Source: Albifimbria verrucaria
Lineage: Eukaryota > Ascomycota > Sordariomycetes > Hypocreales > Stachybotryaceae
Reading direction: 5' to 3'
NCBI GenBank assembly: GCA_020081605.1
Contig: JAHREC010000009.1
Span: 806,001-870,000 of the forward strand
Length of the DNA: 64,000 nt
Translations under genes and position numbers: made by a program
The notes under the pieces: model-generated
Told to the model about the DNA's origin: nothing
Database searches by the model: none
The model's input: the letters and a program-made list of their open reading frames with translations, nothing else
Shown here: piece by piece, positions 35,371 through 47,007 of the stretch
How positions within the stretch are numbered: position 1 is the first letter of the stretch
Layout: each line of letters opens with the position of its first letter

Positions 35371-36260
35371 GTTTGAAGCAGTGGACCGCTTCCCATGGAT
35401 GGAGATCGACGTGGCTCAATGAGTCTCAAGTTGTTACCCAGCCAGGTGGGGAGCGGTCCCAGTTTTGTCATCGAACGATTTATCTCCGTCCGGGAAATCC
35501 CCTGCTTCATGGCAACATTGGACAGAGAGACCTACACTTATTGCTTGGGGTAAGCCCGACGCGTAAGTGCTAATCTTTTCTATTATTTCCCAACAATAAT
35601 GTCCCATAGCATCCAGCTTTTGCGCACTGGAGTTTGCGTTTCCCTTGTGCATTGACACATACAAAGACATTGCAACTGCCCTTCTGCTGTCGCGTTCGAA
35701 AATGTTTGAGAGGGTGGTGAAATTTTAAGTCCCAGATCAAGTATCTGTGTCAAATGAAACGGGCAAGTTGCCGAATGCATTGGGCAATGAAGCGGCCTAG
35801 TCTTTCAAGTCAGTGTTTTGTTCCATCTGGAGACGATTGACACCTAATCTAACCGTATTGCTTACACCTCGACGGACAGCTCACGACTTGAATGGCGACC
35901 AAGTACAGTTGTAGGAAGGACCAGCGTCGTGTGGACAGCAGTTAGGTACGTAGCACGAGTGAGACTCATACCATGCTGGTGGATATGAGTTGAGGCTGTA
36001 ATTGCATTGGGCCTAGGTCAGCCTCAGCAGGACAAATCTTCACCTTTCCATTCTGCATATATGAACAGACAATCTATTCGTCCAAAATTCATCTCATTAT
36101 CTACTCTTTTATCAACTATATCGAGCAAATCATGGCGTGCTGCACCACGTGACGATCGAATGGCGAAATCGCTGCAGAACATGACGAATCCCAGTGCTTA
36201 ACTAAGCTGCATCTTGGTTACAATTCAGCACCTTTATAAAGTCGGAGATACGGAAGCTCA
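35371..36260. other. Intergenic, no gene seen
   Basis: It lies upstream of both the tRNA and the flavin monooxygenase, which diverge. Short open frames show no domain. Confidence 0.45.
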
Positions 36261-38036
36261 ATGTCTACCTATCTCAACTGCCAAAGCAAAGATGAAAAGA
36301 AAGCTGCAATTGAGTCAGTGGCCGTAATTGGCGCCGGTGCTTCGGGTAAGTGAGACAGTAAGATCCTTGAATGACCCGCCTAAGGCAGCTAACACTCCCA
36401 TTAGGCGCGGTCACTGCAGCCGCACTCAAAGCTGAGAATTACTTTAAGCATATCCGTGTGTTTGAGAGGAGAGAGACTGCAGGTGGGACTTGGTACGGCC
36501 AAACCACAAAACTCACTCGTGGCCTGCTTCTAATTGTGCGTTCAGGATTTATGATGAGGGGTTACTCCAAGTCCACTTGTACGTCCTGGAGCTCTACCAG
36601 CTGAGACAGATCCGGCGTTAAAGATACCAGAAAGCCTACCCCGAGTTGCTCCACCAAGCCAGCAGGATCGTTTTCTAGAAACTCCGATATATGAACTTCT
36701 CACGTAGGTTTAAACTGATCATATGCTGAGCAATGAGCTCTGACAAGATTTGTAGGACAAATGTTCCGGACATTGCAATGGCTTACACGGATCTTCCTTT
36801 CCCCTATGGTCCTTTTGTTCCTCACCACATTCCCAAGCAATACATTGAAAACTATTTCTCCGTTCACAGAACCGACTCGTTTCTGCAGCTGAACACGACC
36901 GTTGAGGATCTGTCAAGAATAACATCAGCAACGTCTGAGAAAGCAGATTCCTGGAAACTAACATTGCGCAAACATGATCCGATCCAGAACGTCGATGTCT
37001 GGTGGGAAGAATACTTTGACGCAGTGATACTAGCGAATGGCCACTACACTATTCCTTATGTGAGTGAGCTCCATTCAGTTGTGCAGCGAAAACCGACTAA
37101 CTTTCCAGATTCCCCAAGTCAAGGGATTGGATGCATACATCGAGAAATTTCCTGGTCGTGTCATCCATTCTAAAACCTACCGAACACCCACATCTTGGGC
37201 TGGGAAAAAGGTTGTCGTAATTGGCAATTCCGCCTCGGGCATTGATGTCACGAGAGAGTTATTACAAGCAGCTCAGTTACCTGTCTACCAGTCAAGACGG
37301 TCGAAATCTAGGTGGGACGGTGATTCACCCCCACCTGGTGTTGCATGGAAGCCAGTCATATCAGAGTTCTTATCCGACGGACGGATTGTTTTCAGTGACG
37401 GCTCACATCTGGATGATGTTGATGCAGTTATTTATTGCACAGGGTATAAACCCTCGTTCCCTTCTGGAATTCCGAAAGGAATGGTCGCCCTATTTTTGAT
37501 TACCGGGGAATAAACTTATCAATAGCTATTGGCATACTTTCTTCCAAGACTTTCCAACATTGGGCATCGTTGGTATGCCTCGAGTGTTGACATTTAGGGG
37601 ATGGAGTATCAGGCCATTGCTCTCGCACGTCTTTTCTCTAGAAGAGAGTCTGTCCCTTTACCTTCTCTGGAAGAGCAGCAAGAATGGGAGAGAAAAGGAC
37701 CGAAAGGTGTAAAAGGAGCACTTAAAGTTCCATGACATACCCTGGGAAAATGGAGAGACGACAGCTTGGTTCCAAAAGCTCTTTCTACTGGCTGGTTTGG
37801 GAACGCTTTCTGGAGATGGAAGATTACCGCCAACGCTCGACAGGCAAACCATTTGGGCTATCGAGCACATTACCAAGTACAAGCCACATAACAAGCCCAA
37901 GGAAGATGCAACAACCGATGGTCGTGTAATACCCGCAGATGCTCTTAACCACAATTCTTTTGAGGATTCTGGGACAGAGAGTGGAGGATGGGTATGGGTG
38001 GACAAACGGCATAAAGATCTCCTAGGGTTTATATAG
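36261..38036 (+). CDS. Flavin-containing monooxygenase (FMO family)
   Basis: The start is ATG at 36261 and the end is LLGFI-stop at 38036. The FAD site is VAVIGAGASG, split by an intron after the last Gly (36345 onward), followed by VFERRETAGGTW. The NADPH site is VVVIGNSASGID. The FMO-identifying motif between them reads FPGRVIHSKTY. The late motif CTGYKPSFP matches the family. It adds one oxygen to a nucleophilic N or S, or performs Baeyer-Villiger-like chemistry, using NADPH. The substrate is unknown. Introns are GT-AG near 36517-36560, 36702-36760 and 37062-37110. Frame breaks repaired by one base lie at 36558-36561 (GGGG) and 37459-37461 (CCC), with several more between 37500 and 37740. 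The C-terminus (37797-38036) is intact. Confidence 0.82.
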
Positions 38037-39270
38037 AGGAGTCTGGAGATATCCATTAGTTCGAAGCAAATCTCACTCGATTTATGTCTTGCCGCAGTGG
38101 TAATTATCAGCCCTTTTAAATTTAGAATTACAAGTTTTAGAATCGCATATAATGAGTTCTATTGCTTTAAGCTCTACTCCATTTTCTCAATCAATCATTC
38201 TTACAACTCCCTGGAGCCCTGTTCCATTGGTAGGCTACAATGTGATGACAAAAGTTTCTCCTTGCGATTTCTATTTGGATAAAGGACTTTACTCATATGA
38301 AGCCTTGAGAATTATATATCAACTTCTCAACTGATTATTTTACTATTATAAATTTATTACATTCCTACTTGTTCATTGCTAGATGCTTTGTTGATGATTT
38401 GTCAAGACATCTGCGCCTGACATGCGGAATTCTGCCCTCCCACTGTAGACTATGACAGTGCAGCCAACAAGTATTCGATGAGAAAGTCACCTATATCCGT
38501 TGGGCTCAATGAGCTCAAACGCCAGCAGTTAAGGCACCAATCCTGTGGTTGGTTTCCATGTTCAGAGCTCCAACTTACAACCTCAAGACAATGAAGACTG
38601 GTACAGTCTAGGCTGAATCCCCGCTGGAAGAATTCGCGTCTTCATAGCGGGCATTTCCTTAGCTTTGGCTGGCTTGGCAATGAGGCTTCATCTCCTAGAG
38701 TTTTATCACAATCTTGGTCTTCATTTTTATTTTATCTATTGCTGAAATTCATTTAGCATAGGTAGTTAATAAATAATATGAATAATTGTCCTTGCAAGGT
38801 TATCTAATACTGCCCCATCTCGAGTTATTAGTTCGACTATGGCCCCTGGCAATTGACCATAGCATCCTTCTTACTTCGTCTTAGTGCTCCATGGATCACT
38901 GACAAAATGTTCGCAGCCGCCGCTCGCCGAGGGACAAATGGTAGTCTATGTGGCTGTGCAAATTTCAATAGATCGATCTTCTCTTCGCATTTTCCTTTGC
39001 ACTGCCACCCTTTCAAGAGCTAATGACCCTGCTTGTTTTCATCTAGCTGCTGATTGCACTGCCAGCTCTCGTTAATGAGCACCAACAGCATTAATTATGG
39101 GGCCTAACGGAGATTATAACCATGCCTGGAGCTGTTTCTTCGAGTGTGCTTCAACCCTTGTTTATTGAGTCAGCCTACGTTGAATGTGAGTCAGAAGAAG
39201 ATTTATAGAAAACCCCAGAAACCTCAGCATGTATACCAACTACAGCATCATTGTCTAATCTCATTCCATT
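38037..39270. other. AT-rich intergenic, no gene seen
   Basis: The sequence is long and AT-rich after the FMO gene. The right end is the promoter of the vWA gene. Nothing was recognised. Confidence 0.45.
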
Positions 39271-42200
39271 ATGGCCGGTGTAAACCAAGACGCCAACAGC
39301 TCGGTCTATGACCTGCTAATTGTCATAGATGCTACAGCATCTATGGGCAATTATTTTCATGGTCTTAGCCAGTCCCTTCCTCAGATCATCAGTATATCCG
39401 CTTTGACAGACTGCTTCCAGCGCATTGGGGTTGTTGCTTACCGTGACCACTGTATTCCTGAATTGACAGAGTGGTCCGGATGGTGTTCTCCATCCGGCTC
39501 CTACAAAGGCCGCAACATGGTGTCTCAACATGATTTACTGTCTATGGTTAATAAACTGCGCGCGCTTGGCAATTCCGACACAAAAGAGGCTGTCAAGACA
39601 GGACTTGCTCTCGCATACAGTCACATGCGTGACGATGCCACCACAATCATGTTACTATGCAATGATGCCGGTCCTCACTTCCAACAGCTCGGCGGACGAA
39701 ACTATAAAAGGGAGGTTGCTGCATTGAATAAGCCAGAGGCCTATGGTGGCACTGGCCACTTGTTTGTTGACTGGGTCTCAATTGCCAACACCTTACGCTC
39801 GGGGCCCAAGAGAGGTGTTGTATTTAGTTTTGTCCAGCAAGGAAGCCTTTCCGACTGGACACCCTACCTCTATCTCTCAACTCAAACGAAAGGCTTCTCT
39901 TTTTGTTTAAGTTACTGTGACGGCGGAACAATTTCACAGTTTATTCTAGGCACGCTTCTCGCCTGGATGAATGCAGGCAGAGCCGTTGAAGATGCTGGTT
40001 TTATTGGCCATGCTATCAAGTACAGAAATACGTCAGGCATCGATCATATGAAAGACGAGAATGATAGGCACCTGCTAAAACAGTTTCTTATAATCTCAAA
40101 TCAACGTGGCAACAGGGATTCGGTCAACGACAACATCGACCGCATTCCCATCACAGCCAATAACTTGCCAGAAGTCATGAACGTCCGTGGTCCTGTTATT
40201 AGCGATTTTTCAGCACGCTATGTCACAGACGAAAAGTACAGAAAATTAGCAACTGCACAGCTGCGCAAGATCATCAGCTCTGACGTAGTTGCCGTCACTG
40301 TGAACCCTGTGTTTGGCGCACTATGGAGAGTTATCTGCAATGACCGGAATAGCGAGGTACGCAAAGAACTCGTTACATTATTCAGCCAGGCGGTGGATCG
40401 TGTAAAGAGTTCAGACGAGAAGTCTAGGATGAAACGCTGGCTTGAGGATTCCTATAACTTTGCCGCCGACATTCAAGATATTATCGAGGCCATTCCTGCC
40501 GAGGAGCAATTTCCGGCCGTATACTTGGACCCCACAATGATCTTTCCAACAGATGAAGAGGGTGGAAAATCGTTGAACGAATTCACAAGATCAGAGTTGC
40601 TCGAAATTGGGCGGTCCTGTGACGCTCACATTCTTCGACGTCTAGGCAAAGTCCTCACCCAACTAAGCTACGTGGCAAAGAGAGAGGATCTTCCTGGATA
40701 TGTCAGGGAGGCCAAGACAGAACAGGTCCCCGAATTCCTTTGGCACTGTCTCTAGGCAAACATGGTCGCCATTTCTGGAAGTTATTACTCCATACCGTCC
40801 TTCCTGGAACAAAAATGGCTTCCCGTCCTGCGGCATTATTAGCAGCACTAGCTCTTCGAATGGGGATCGATGCATTAAGAGACGTGGCTGATCAAGAACT
40901 CATGGCTTTCCGAGAGCGTTGGAATACTTTGGAAGTTCCAGAAACCTGGAACCTCGGCTGCCTCAGCTTACTCTTGGACGCAGACCAAGATTACGAAAGC
41001 CGCGTGAAGCAAGGCATCACAATCCGTACCACCCCTACCGACGGCTTATTAAAGCTAGAAGATCGTCTGCTTTTCAAAACATTAGTAGACTACAAGATGC
41101 TAGAGCTCAACTTGAAAACGACACTGGAAGCGATAACTGGGTGGACGCCAGACAAGTCCAGTTTAGCTCTTGGGCCTTTGGTTCTATGTCGAAAATGTGA
41201 ATTCCTCGCTCCGTCACAGTCATGACTCTAATGGAATTTGCGGCCTTTGCAGCATAGCGGGTGGTGGTAAATGTCCGTGTATGTCCTGTACGCCTGCTCC
41301 AGATCATGAAGCGTTTGTACAAGAAAATGTCAAATCGGATCACAACGAGCACACTCAGGGGTGCTGGGTTGAATGCAGCCGCCAGGAGTGCCGCGCACAG
41401 TATGTCATTTATCACCCCAGAGACCTTAATGTTCCTGCAAAGTGCTTCTATTGTCGTCACAATGAGGGGCGTTCGTCCCAAGGAAAGGCACCAGTCGTCG
41501 AATGCTCGAAATGTTTGAACAGGATCATCTGGCCAGAGGAGTATCGTCCCCATGATTTTGACACTAGCACATGGGAATGTCCAGCATGCGCATCAGATGT
41601 TGCTACTCTCATTACTCATGAAACTACGCCTGAAGAATTGAACCGGGAGAACGGCGTGCGTTGGATGCTACGAATTCAGGACAAAGCAATTCACGAACCC
41701 TTGAATGGACGATCTCTATTCTTCACAGCTTCACACTGTGACCTAGCAAACTTGTTCAGCAAAGTTTCGATCATGCCTGATGATGAAAAACGTCTCACCT
41801 TGTCGGGCAAATTTCTGAGAAATGAGAGTACCATGAAAGCTGCGCTTAGGACCTGGGTAAACTCCCGACGAGCTGAGGCTGGTGTTTGTAGTCTGTGCTT
41901 CTCTGAAGCACGAAAATCCGATTTACAAAAATCATGTGGCCGCTCAGGGTGTCGCCAGTCCATCTGTGAGGACTGCAAAAAAGTTGGTACGGGACAAATC
42001 GTCAAGGCTGCATCATCAACGTTGCGGCTTTATCGTGCCCTTTCTGCCGGCGACTTCCAGCCACAAAGGCTGTTAACCAGTTTGTCGCCGCTTTGCCAAG
42101 TAACATTCAGACTGCAGTTTCTGAGGCAAACACTTTCATTCATGCCTGGTGCAATGAGTGTGGCCTCGCTAAGCCGTACAGGGAGAGGGTGTGTGCCGCA

Positions 42201-42449
42201 GGAGCTACTCCGCCAGTAACACATTGGCGGTGCGAGGAATGCGAGCAGCGCCATATAGCTGCAGCGGAAGAAAGAAGAGCTGCTAGAAATGCAGGTAGAA
42301 GGGTCAAAACTTCTGGGATGAATGAGTGTCCAGGCTGTGGCGTCGCGACAGAGAAAATCAGTGGTTGCGATCATATGGCCTGCCCTTGTGGAACGGATTG
42401 GTGTTACGGGTGCGGGGAGGTAGAATGTGAATGCTGGGAGTCGTCTTGA
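39271..42449 (+). CDS. Large vWA-domain protein with C-terminal RING/IBR-like zinc fingers
   Basis: The gene is intronless, about 1,060 residues. The N-terminal vWA domain starts at residue 13: [19 protein letters not shown] contains the DxTxSM MIDAS variant, and [11 protein letters not shown] follows. The middle is helical. The C-terminal third is rich in zinc-ligand pairs: [63 protein letters not shown], and finally [20 protein letters not shown] with [12 protein letters not shown], an IBR/RING2-like end seen in RBR ubiquitin ligases. A protein-binding or ubiquitin-transfer role is plausible but not shown. Four single-base breaks are bridged: 40737-40738, 41204-41205, 41228 and 41995-41997. 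Each repair restores a continuous set of Cys pairs, which supports one gene. Confidence 0.78.
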
Positions 42450-42820
42450 GGAATATTTTTACTGTTGGGTTATATCGATATGGAATTCGAATTATGCTGT
42501 TGCCTCCTCGCCGCTGTCTTTCCATTCTGTGGAGCTCTCGGTTACTGGAGAGGCAAGTCCATCAGAGAATTGGACCAAGTTGAGTAACGCATTCATTTCA
42601 CATGACGGACAAATCACAAGTTGGACATGGGAGTTTTATAAATAGTAATCATTGAAGCGAAAAAATATCATATTCCTATTATGGTTGTGACATTGAGACC
42701 AAGAATCCTATCCAGACGCTTTGCCAATTCCCAAACGCCATGCATGCAAACCCTGTGAGATCCAAAACCGATGGTAGTGAGTACAGAGACTACTCATACA
42801 AGTCTATAAACCGCGGGTGT
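42450..42820. other. Convergent intergenic region
   Basis: It lies between the 3' ends of the vWA gene and the Hsp20 gene. No gene. Confidence 0.5.
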
Positions 42821-43609
42821 CTAGTTGATGATGATGCGGCGGGGCTCAGGCTTCTTAGGCTTGGGAACCACAATTGTGAGGAGACCATCCTTGAGGTCTG
42901 CAGTGGTGCCATCGTAGTCGATGGGGCCGGGGAAGGTGAATGTCCGTGAGAACTCGCGAACAACACGCTGCGTGGGCTTGGGCTGAGTCTGCTCGGGCGC
43001 CTGAGCCTGGGTTACCTCAGCGCTGGGCTGGGGCTTGGTCACCTCCTGCTGGGGTGCGGGAGCAGACTGCTGCTGGGGCTTCTCCTCCTCCTTCTCTGAG
43101 AAGTCGCTGACCACATCAAAGTCTTCGTTCTCGTCATCGTCCTCGACAGTGGCTTGGTACGAGTTCCTGCTCCTACCAGACTCAGAGATGGGGCTGGCTG
43201 GGGCAGGGGACTCAACAGCGGGAACCTGAGGCTCGGGCTGGGTAGTTTGGGCGGCTGGCTGTTGAGAGGCTTCATCGTTGCTGGTCTCCACAACCTTGCC
43301 ACGGATGACCATCTTCTGGGGCTCGGGGAAGTCGACGGTGACGTTCTCCTTGGTCAAGCCCGGGAGTTCGCCGCGGATCAGGTAGACATTGGCGGTCTCC
43401 TGGGCGTCAAACCGGGGCTGCCAGGGTCGAGGCGCTACTGTGCGATAAACATAGCAAACATCTCGGTTGCGGCGCGAGACTCTGTCAACGTCGCTGAGGA
43501 GGCGGTAGAGGGGCGACGAGGCCTGGGTGTGGTAGATGGTGCGGGAAGGAAGAATGCCATTGTGAATGGGTATGCGATTGTTGTTGTTGTTGGCTGTGTA
43601 GAAAAGCAC
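42821..43609 (-). CDS. Small heat-shock protein (Hsp20/alpha-crystallin)
   Basis: One uninterrupted exon encodes 262 residues, close in plan to Neurospora HSP30. The alpha-crystallin domain starts near residue 53 (WQPRFDAQETANVYLIRGEL) with PGLTKENVTVDFPEPQKMVI. A long Pro/Gln/Ala/Glu-rich insert of about 100 residues follows, including an acidic block (DDDENEDFDVVSDFSEKEE). The domain then resumes with REFSRTFTFPGPIDYDGTTA, DLKDGLLTIVVPKPKKPEPR and the final I-x-I motif (RIIIN). It is an ATP-independent holdase that keeps unfolding proteins soluble under heat or other stress. Regulation by heat-shock factor is visible upstream (43843-43860). This is one of the few genes here with no frame break. 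Confidence 0.95.
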   Translation of the reverse strand: MLFYTANNNNNRIPIHNGILPSRTIYHTQASSPLYRLLSDVDRVSRRNRDVCYVYRTVAPRPWQPRFDAQETANVYLIRGELPGLTKENVTVDFPEPQKMVIRGKVVETSNDEASQQPAAQTTQPEPQVPAVESPAPASPISESGRSRNSYQATVEDDDENEDFDVVSDFSEKEEEKPQQQSAPAPQQEVTKPQPSAEVTQAQAPEQTQPKPTQRVVREFSRTFTFPGPIDYDGTTADLKDGLLTIVVPKPKKPEPRRIIIN

Positions 43610-43719
43610 ACAAGATGGGAAAGATGATTGATTGAGAGGCTTTGGAAGCTGTGTCTATTGAATGTCTGATGGTGATTCTAAGATGAGAGCTTTTTCCATA
43701 TCATGGAGCTTTTCCTCCA

Positions 43720-43726
43720 TTATATA
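43720..43726 (-). promoter_or_regulatory. TATA box of the Hsp20 gene
   Basis: The minus strand reads TATATAA about 110 bp before the ATG at 43609, downstream of the heat-shock element. The order and spacing fit a heat-inducible core promoter. Confidence 0.65.
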
Positions 43727-43842
43727 CAACTAGACTGCTCAACCTGAGGGCAGGCAGGAATGCACCGACGTAATCATCTTGGTAATGCTCGGGGAGGCGA
43801 GAGACATCGAGAATCAACACGAATAATCCATGGTGTTTTGTG

Positions 43843-43860
43843 GAAATTTCAAGAAGCTTC
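43843..43860 (-). promoter_or_regulatory. Perfect four-unit heat-shock element
   Basis: The sequence GAAATTTCAAGAAGCTTC is GAA-nn-TTC-nn-GAA-nn-TTC, four alternating nGAAn units with no mismatch. It lies about 235 bp before the Hsp20 start. Heat-shock factor trimers bind three or more such units. Confidence 0.8.
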
Positions 43861-45334
43861 CATGGTGTTTTGCATGCCATTTGTCAGCCCCACTTCCACT
43901 CGAGTGGCTGGTGCATGCGTGGCGCAGGCCAGAATCAGTCAGCGTGGAATATTCTTGCTTATATAATCTCTTTTCCGTGATAGAAATCCTTCTCGAAATG
44001 CTCCTGGGTCTAGGGTAGCTATGGGCCTCCATGGCAGACGCCTATGCTAACTGCTCAATCACTATTGACCTCGATGAAGGTACCCGCTGGGGAACACAAG
44101 ATTTTGCTCAAGGGCTGGGGATAACTCGAGGGGAGGACATGCCTTTTATACATTACTTGTTAGCTTGCAAAACAAATTCTTCGCCTTCATACTCTATCTT
44201 ATCACTCAATAAAATGGTTTGTAGCCTTCAATATTAAATATGACTCCTGGAGTCATAAATCTTGCTCTCGAAGTGTCTGGTATTATGTGGTGGCTGTGTT
44301 TATTCTATTCAACAAATTAAACCAGGAGCTTGCCGAACCAGTACAATCGTGTCACCGTTCTTGTCCTGCCTATCTCTGCTAAAAGCTTGACCTCCATATG
44401 AATAAATAGGGGATGACTTAGAGCGGTTAATTATACCTACTTTTGTAGTCTCGCCATTGTATCTTGAAACTTAGGGTATGAAACTACAAGGCCTAACATA
44501 TTCAAATGTGTTCTCCACTAATGACAGTTATTTCATCCATCGAGGACCTCAAGAAAAGGTGATCTTATGATTCCAGGTGCTGGTCTAACAATTCTCCAAC
44601 CGCTCGGACCCCCTACACTAGATAGACCACCTGTAACTTCAAATCTAAGAGGTATCGCTATGCCAAGGTGGAGGAGTAATCGTATTAGGAATATGGACAC
44701 GCTTTCAGTAACTTGAATGGTAGATTCAAATGAATTGCGCATGACTTGACAGGTGGTGACAAGATTGGTGTATCCTATAATGTTCCGCAATCCCATCGCC
44801 ACCAGATTTCGTCATTGGTGGAAGCCGATGACAGCTTTTCCGCTGTTATTAGTACCAACAATTGTAAAACTAGGTTACACCAAACAATGCAATTTAATTC
44901 GTACTCCTGCGTTTGGCAAGTCAGATTAGCATATATTAAATGCGCTGATCATGCTCTTTTTCGACTACGGTAAATGTTTGTCCAAGATCGACGTATCGTA
45001 AACGGCTCGGCACTTGCACTTATGCATAACGTTGACAGCGTCTCAAAGCAACGATTGGTCTACAACCACTCTGAGCCCTTCCATCATGTTGGCCCGACTG
45101 GCAGACAGGTCGGCTGACACGCCAGGAAGTGGACGGAAAGTGTGGTACCGCTTAAACGCTATCCATATCGTGACACGGACAAGCATCCCGATTTCAGTAA
45201 CAAGAGATTAGATGGCGGTTTAGCAGCCAGATCTTGGGACATAAATGTCATTGTTAGGCCCCCAGGTTCTTCACAAGATCGTAGCTCTGACTCTATCCAA
45301 ATACCCTTTCCCAACATTACGATTCTCTTTCAAA

Positions 45335-46411
45335 ATGGTCAATTTTCTGGCTATCGCAGCCACAGTGCTGATGTCAGCCTCCGTGGCTAATTGCCACTAC
45401 ATCTTCAACATCTGTACGTAGAGAATCGAGCCCTCGTACGACTACTGCTAATCCGGAGCACTAGTGATGGTCAACGGCAAGCAAATCGGTGGAGAGTACA
45501 GCTACGTTCGCCGAAACTCCAACAGCTACATGCCTTCCTTCATGGAGATTATTAACTCGTAAGTAAATCTTTTATTAGAGAAGGCTCATGTTAATAAAAA
45601 TTGATAGAAACGATCTCCGCTGCAACAAGGGAGCGACGGCCGGTAATACCGCGACATACGAGGTCAAAGCAGGCGACCGAATTGGCCTCAAGGTGTTCAA
45701 CAACGAGTTTATTGAGCACCCTGGCCCCGGTTTCTTCTACATGTCCAAGGCCCCGGTGCTGTTAAGGACTACGATGGTTCTGGTGACTGGTTCAAGGTGT
45801 AAGTGTTCTTTTCATTACGTTGCATCAACGAGGCTCCTCCTTCACCAAGGAATAGTTTAAGGGATGGAAAAGCAAAAAGAGATCTTACACTAAAGTCTTG
45901 TAGCTGGGAATCGGGCCCGGTCGGAGCGCCCAACCGTAATGAAGGATGGGGTACTTGGCAAAAGTACACGATGGAGTTCACTCTGCCAAAGACACTGGAG
46001 AATGGCGAATATCTACTCCGTGGAGAACACATAGGTATTCATGAGAACCGTAAGTCATCATGAAGCGTAAGGTAAACACTGCTAACGAAGATGATTTAGA
46101 TGTGGGAAAGCCTCAGGTATGTTGCATCAATCCCATTCATAGGTACAGACGGCTACTATTCAGCGAGCTGACACAGAACGCTCACAGCTTTGTAAGTTCG
46201 CCATGACTGACCTATCGTACATTACTAATTCACATGTTAAGACATGGAATGCGCCCAAATCCGCGTTACCGGTGGAACTGGCACCGGCAAGCCAGGACCA
46301 CTGGTCAAGATCCCCGGAGTGTACAAGACTACGGACCAAGCTCTTACCTACAACTTCTGGGGTTCAGGCGGTGCCTACCAGATGCCAGGCCCTGCAGTCT
46401 GGTCTGGTTAG
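45335..46411 (+). CDS. AA9 lytic polysaccharide monooxygenase
   Basis: The start is ATG at 45335 with signal peptide MVNFLAIAATVLMSASVANC, leaving His as the first mature residue (HYIFNI), the copper-binding histidine brace. The second copper His is in EFIEHPGPGFFYMSKAP. The core continues with WGTWQKYTMEFTLPKTLENG, then YLLRGEHIGIHEN, and MECAQIRVTGGTGTG near the axial region. It ends GPAVWSG without a CBM. About seven exons are joined at GT-AG sites, including two very short ones near 46100 and 46180. The enzyme cleaves cellulose or related glucans oxidatively outside the cell. Two breaks, the CCCC at 45751-45754 and the TTT before the donor at 46189-46191, are each repaired by one base. 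Confidence 0.88.
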
Positions 46412-47007
46412 AGGTCTCGGTTACCAGTTGGCACGGCTGGAGGCGAGACTCGTTGCAAGAGGCTGCGGAAGGAAAGTTGACTCCAATAGCTTCGGGAGCA
46501 TTTTAATTTCTAGGTTACCAATTGTAGCCAACAGGACTAATCATCCATTGGTGTCAACACTGAGTCCTGTGATTTATCCTAGAGTAGTTTCAACCATGCT
46601 ATGCATGCTATTGAATACAATATCCTACTTCCCATTCGTGCAGAAATGATGCAATCAACACGAATTTTCACATGTTCTGTCAAGATTGGCGTGGCGACAA
46701 CGCATGGCTCGAACGGCACCATACTTGTAGCTCATAAATGATGAGAACCAGTGACATTTATACGTGTGGCAATGAGTGCATTTAAGATCGACTTTATACC
46801 ATCTCTAGCTTTCATTCGCCAAATATGCACCCTGGAGTATCCGATGGCTTCCCCAAAGGCTGTCAATTATGCTTGTCAATGGCTGCGGACTCCCGTTTGA
46901 ATCGCACCCAAGATCTTTTATGGTTATTATTAACAATTGTCTTCTCAGAATGATTCAATGCTTCTAGAGCTGGCTATGATGTGCACAGTATGACCCAACA
47001 AGCCCCA
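46412..47007. other. Convergent intergenic region, no gene seen
   Basis: It lies between the LPMO and glycosyltransferase 3' ends. Nothing was recognised. Confidence 0.45.

Larger units (their letters stand above)
43610..45334. other. Hsp20 promoter region and 1.3 kb without a gene
   Basis: The left part carries the Hsp20 TATA and heat-shock element. From about 44000 to 45334 only short unrecognised open frames are seen. The right end is the LPMO promoter. Confidence 0.5.

Noticed and set aside
43154..43627. 157-residue plus-strand frame over the Hsp20 gene
   Set aside because: It is a low-complexity Gly/Leu/Val frame antisense to a certain gene.
45335..46411. AA9 LPMO as part of the polyketide cluster
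   Set aside because: It is a secreted cellulose-active enzyme with no role in polyketide assembly, and it is convergent with the UGT.
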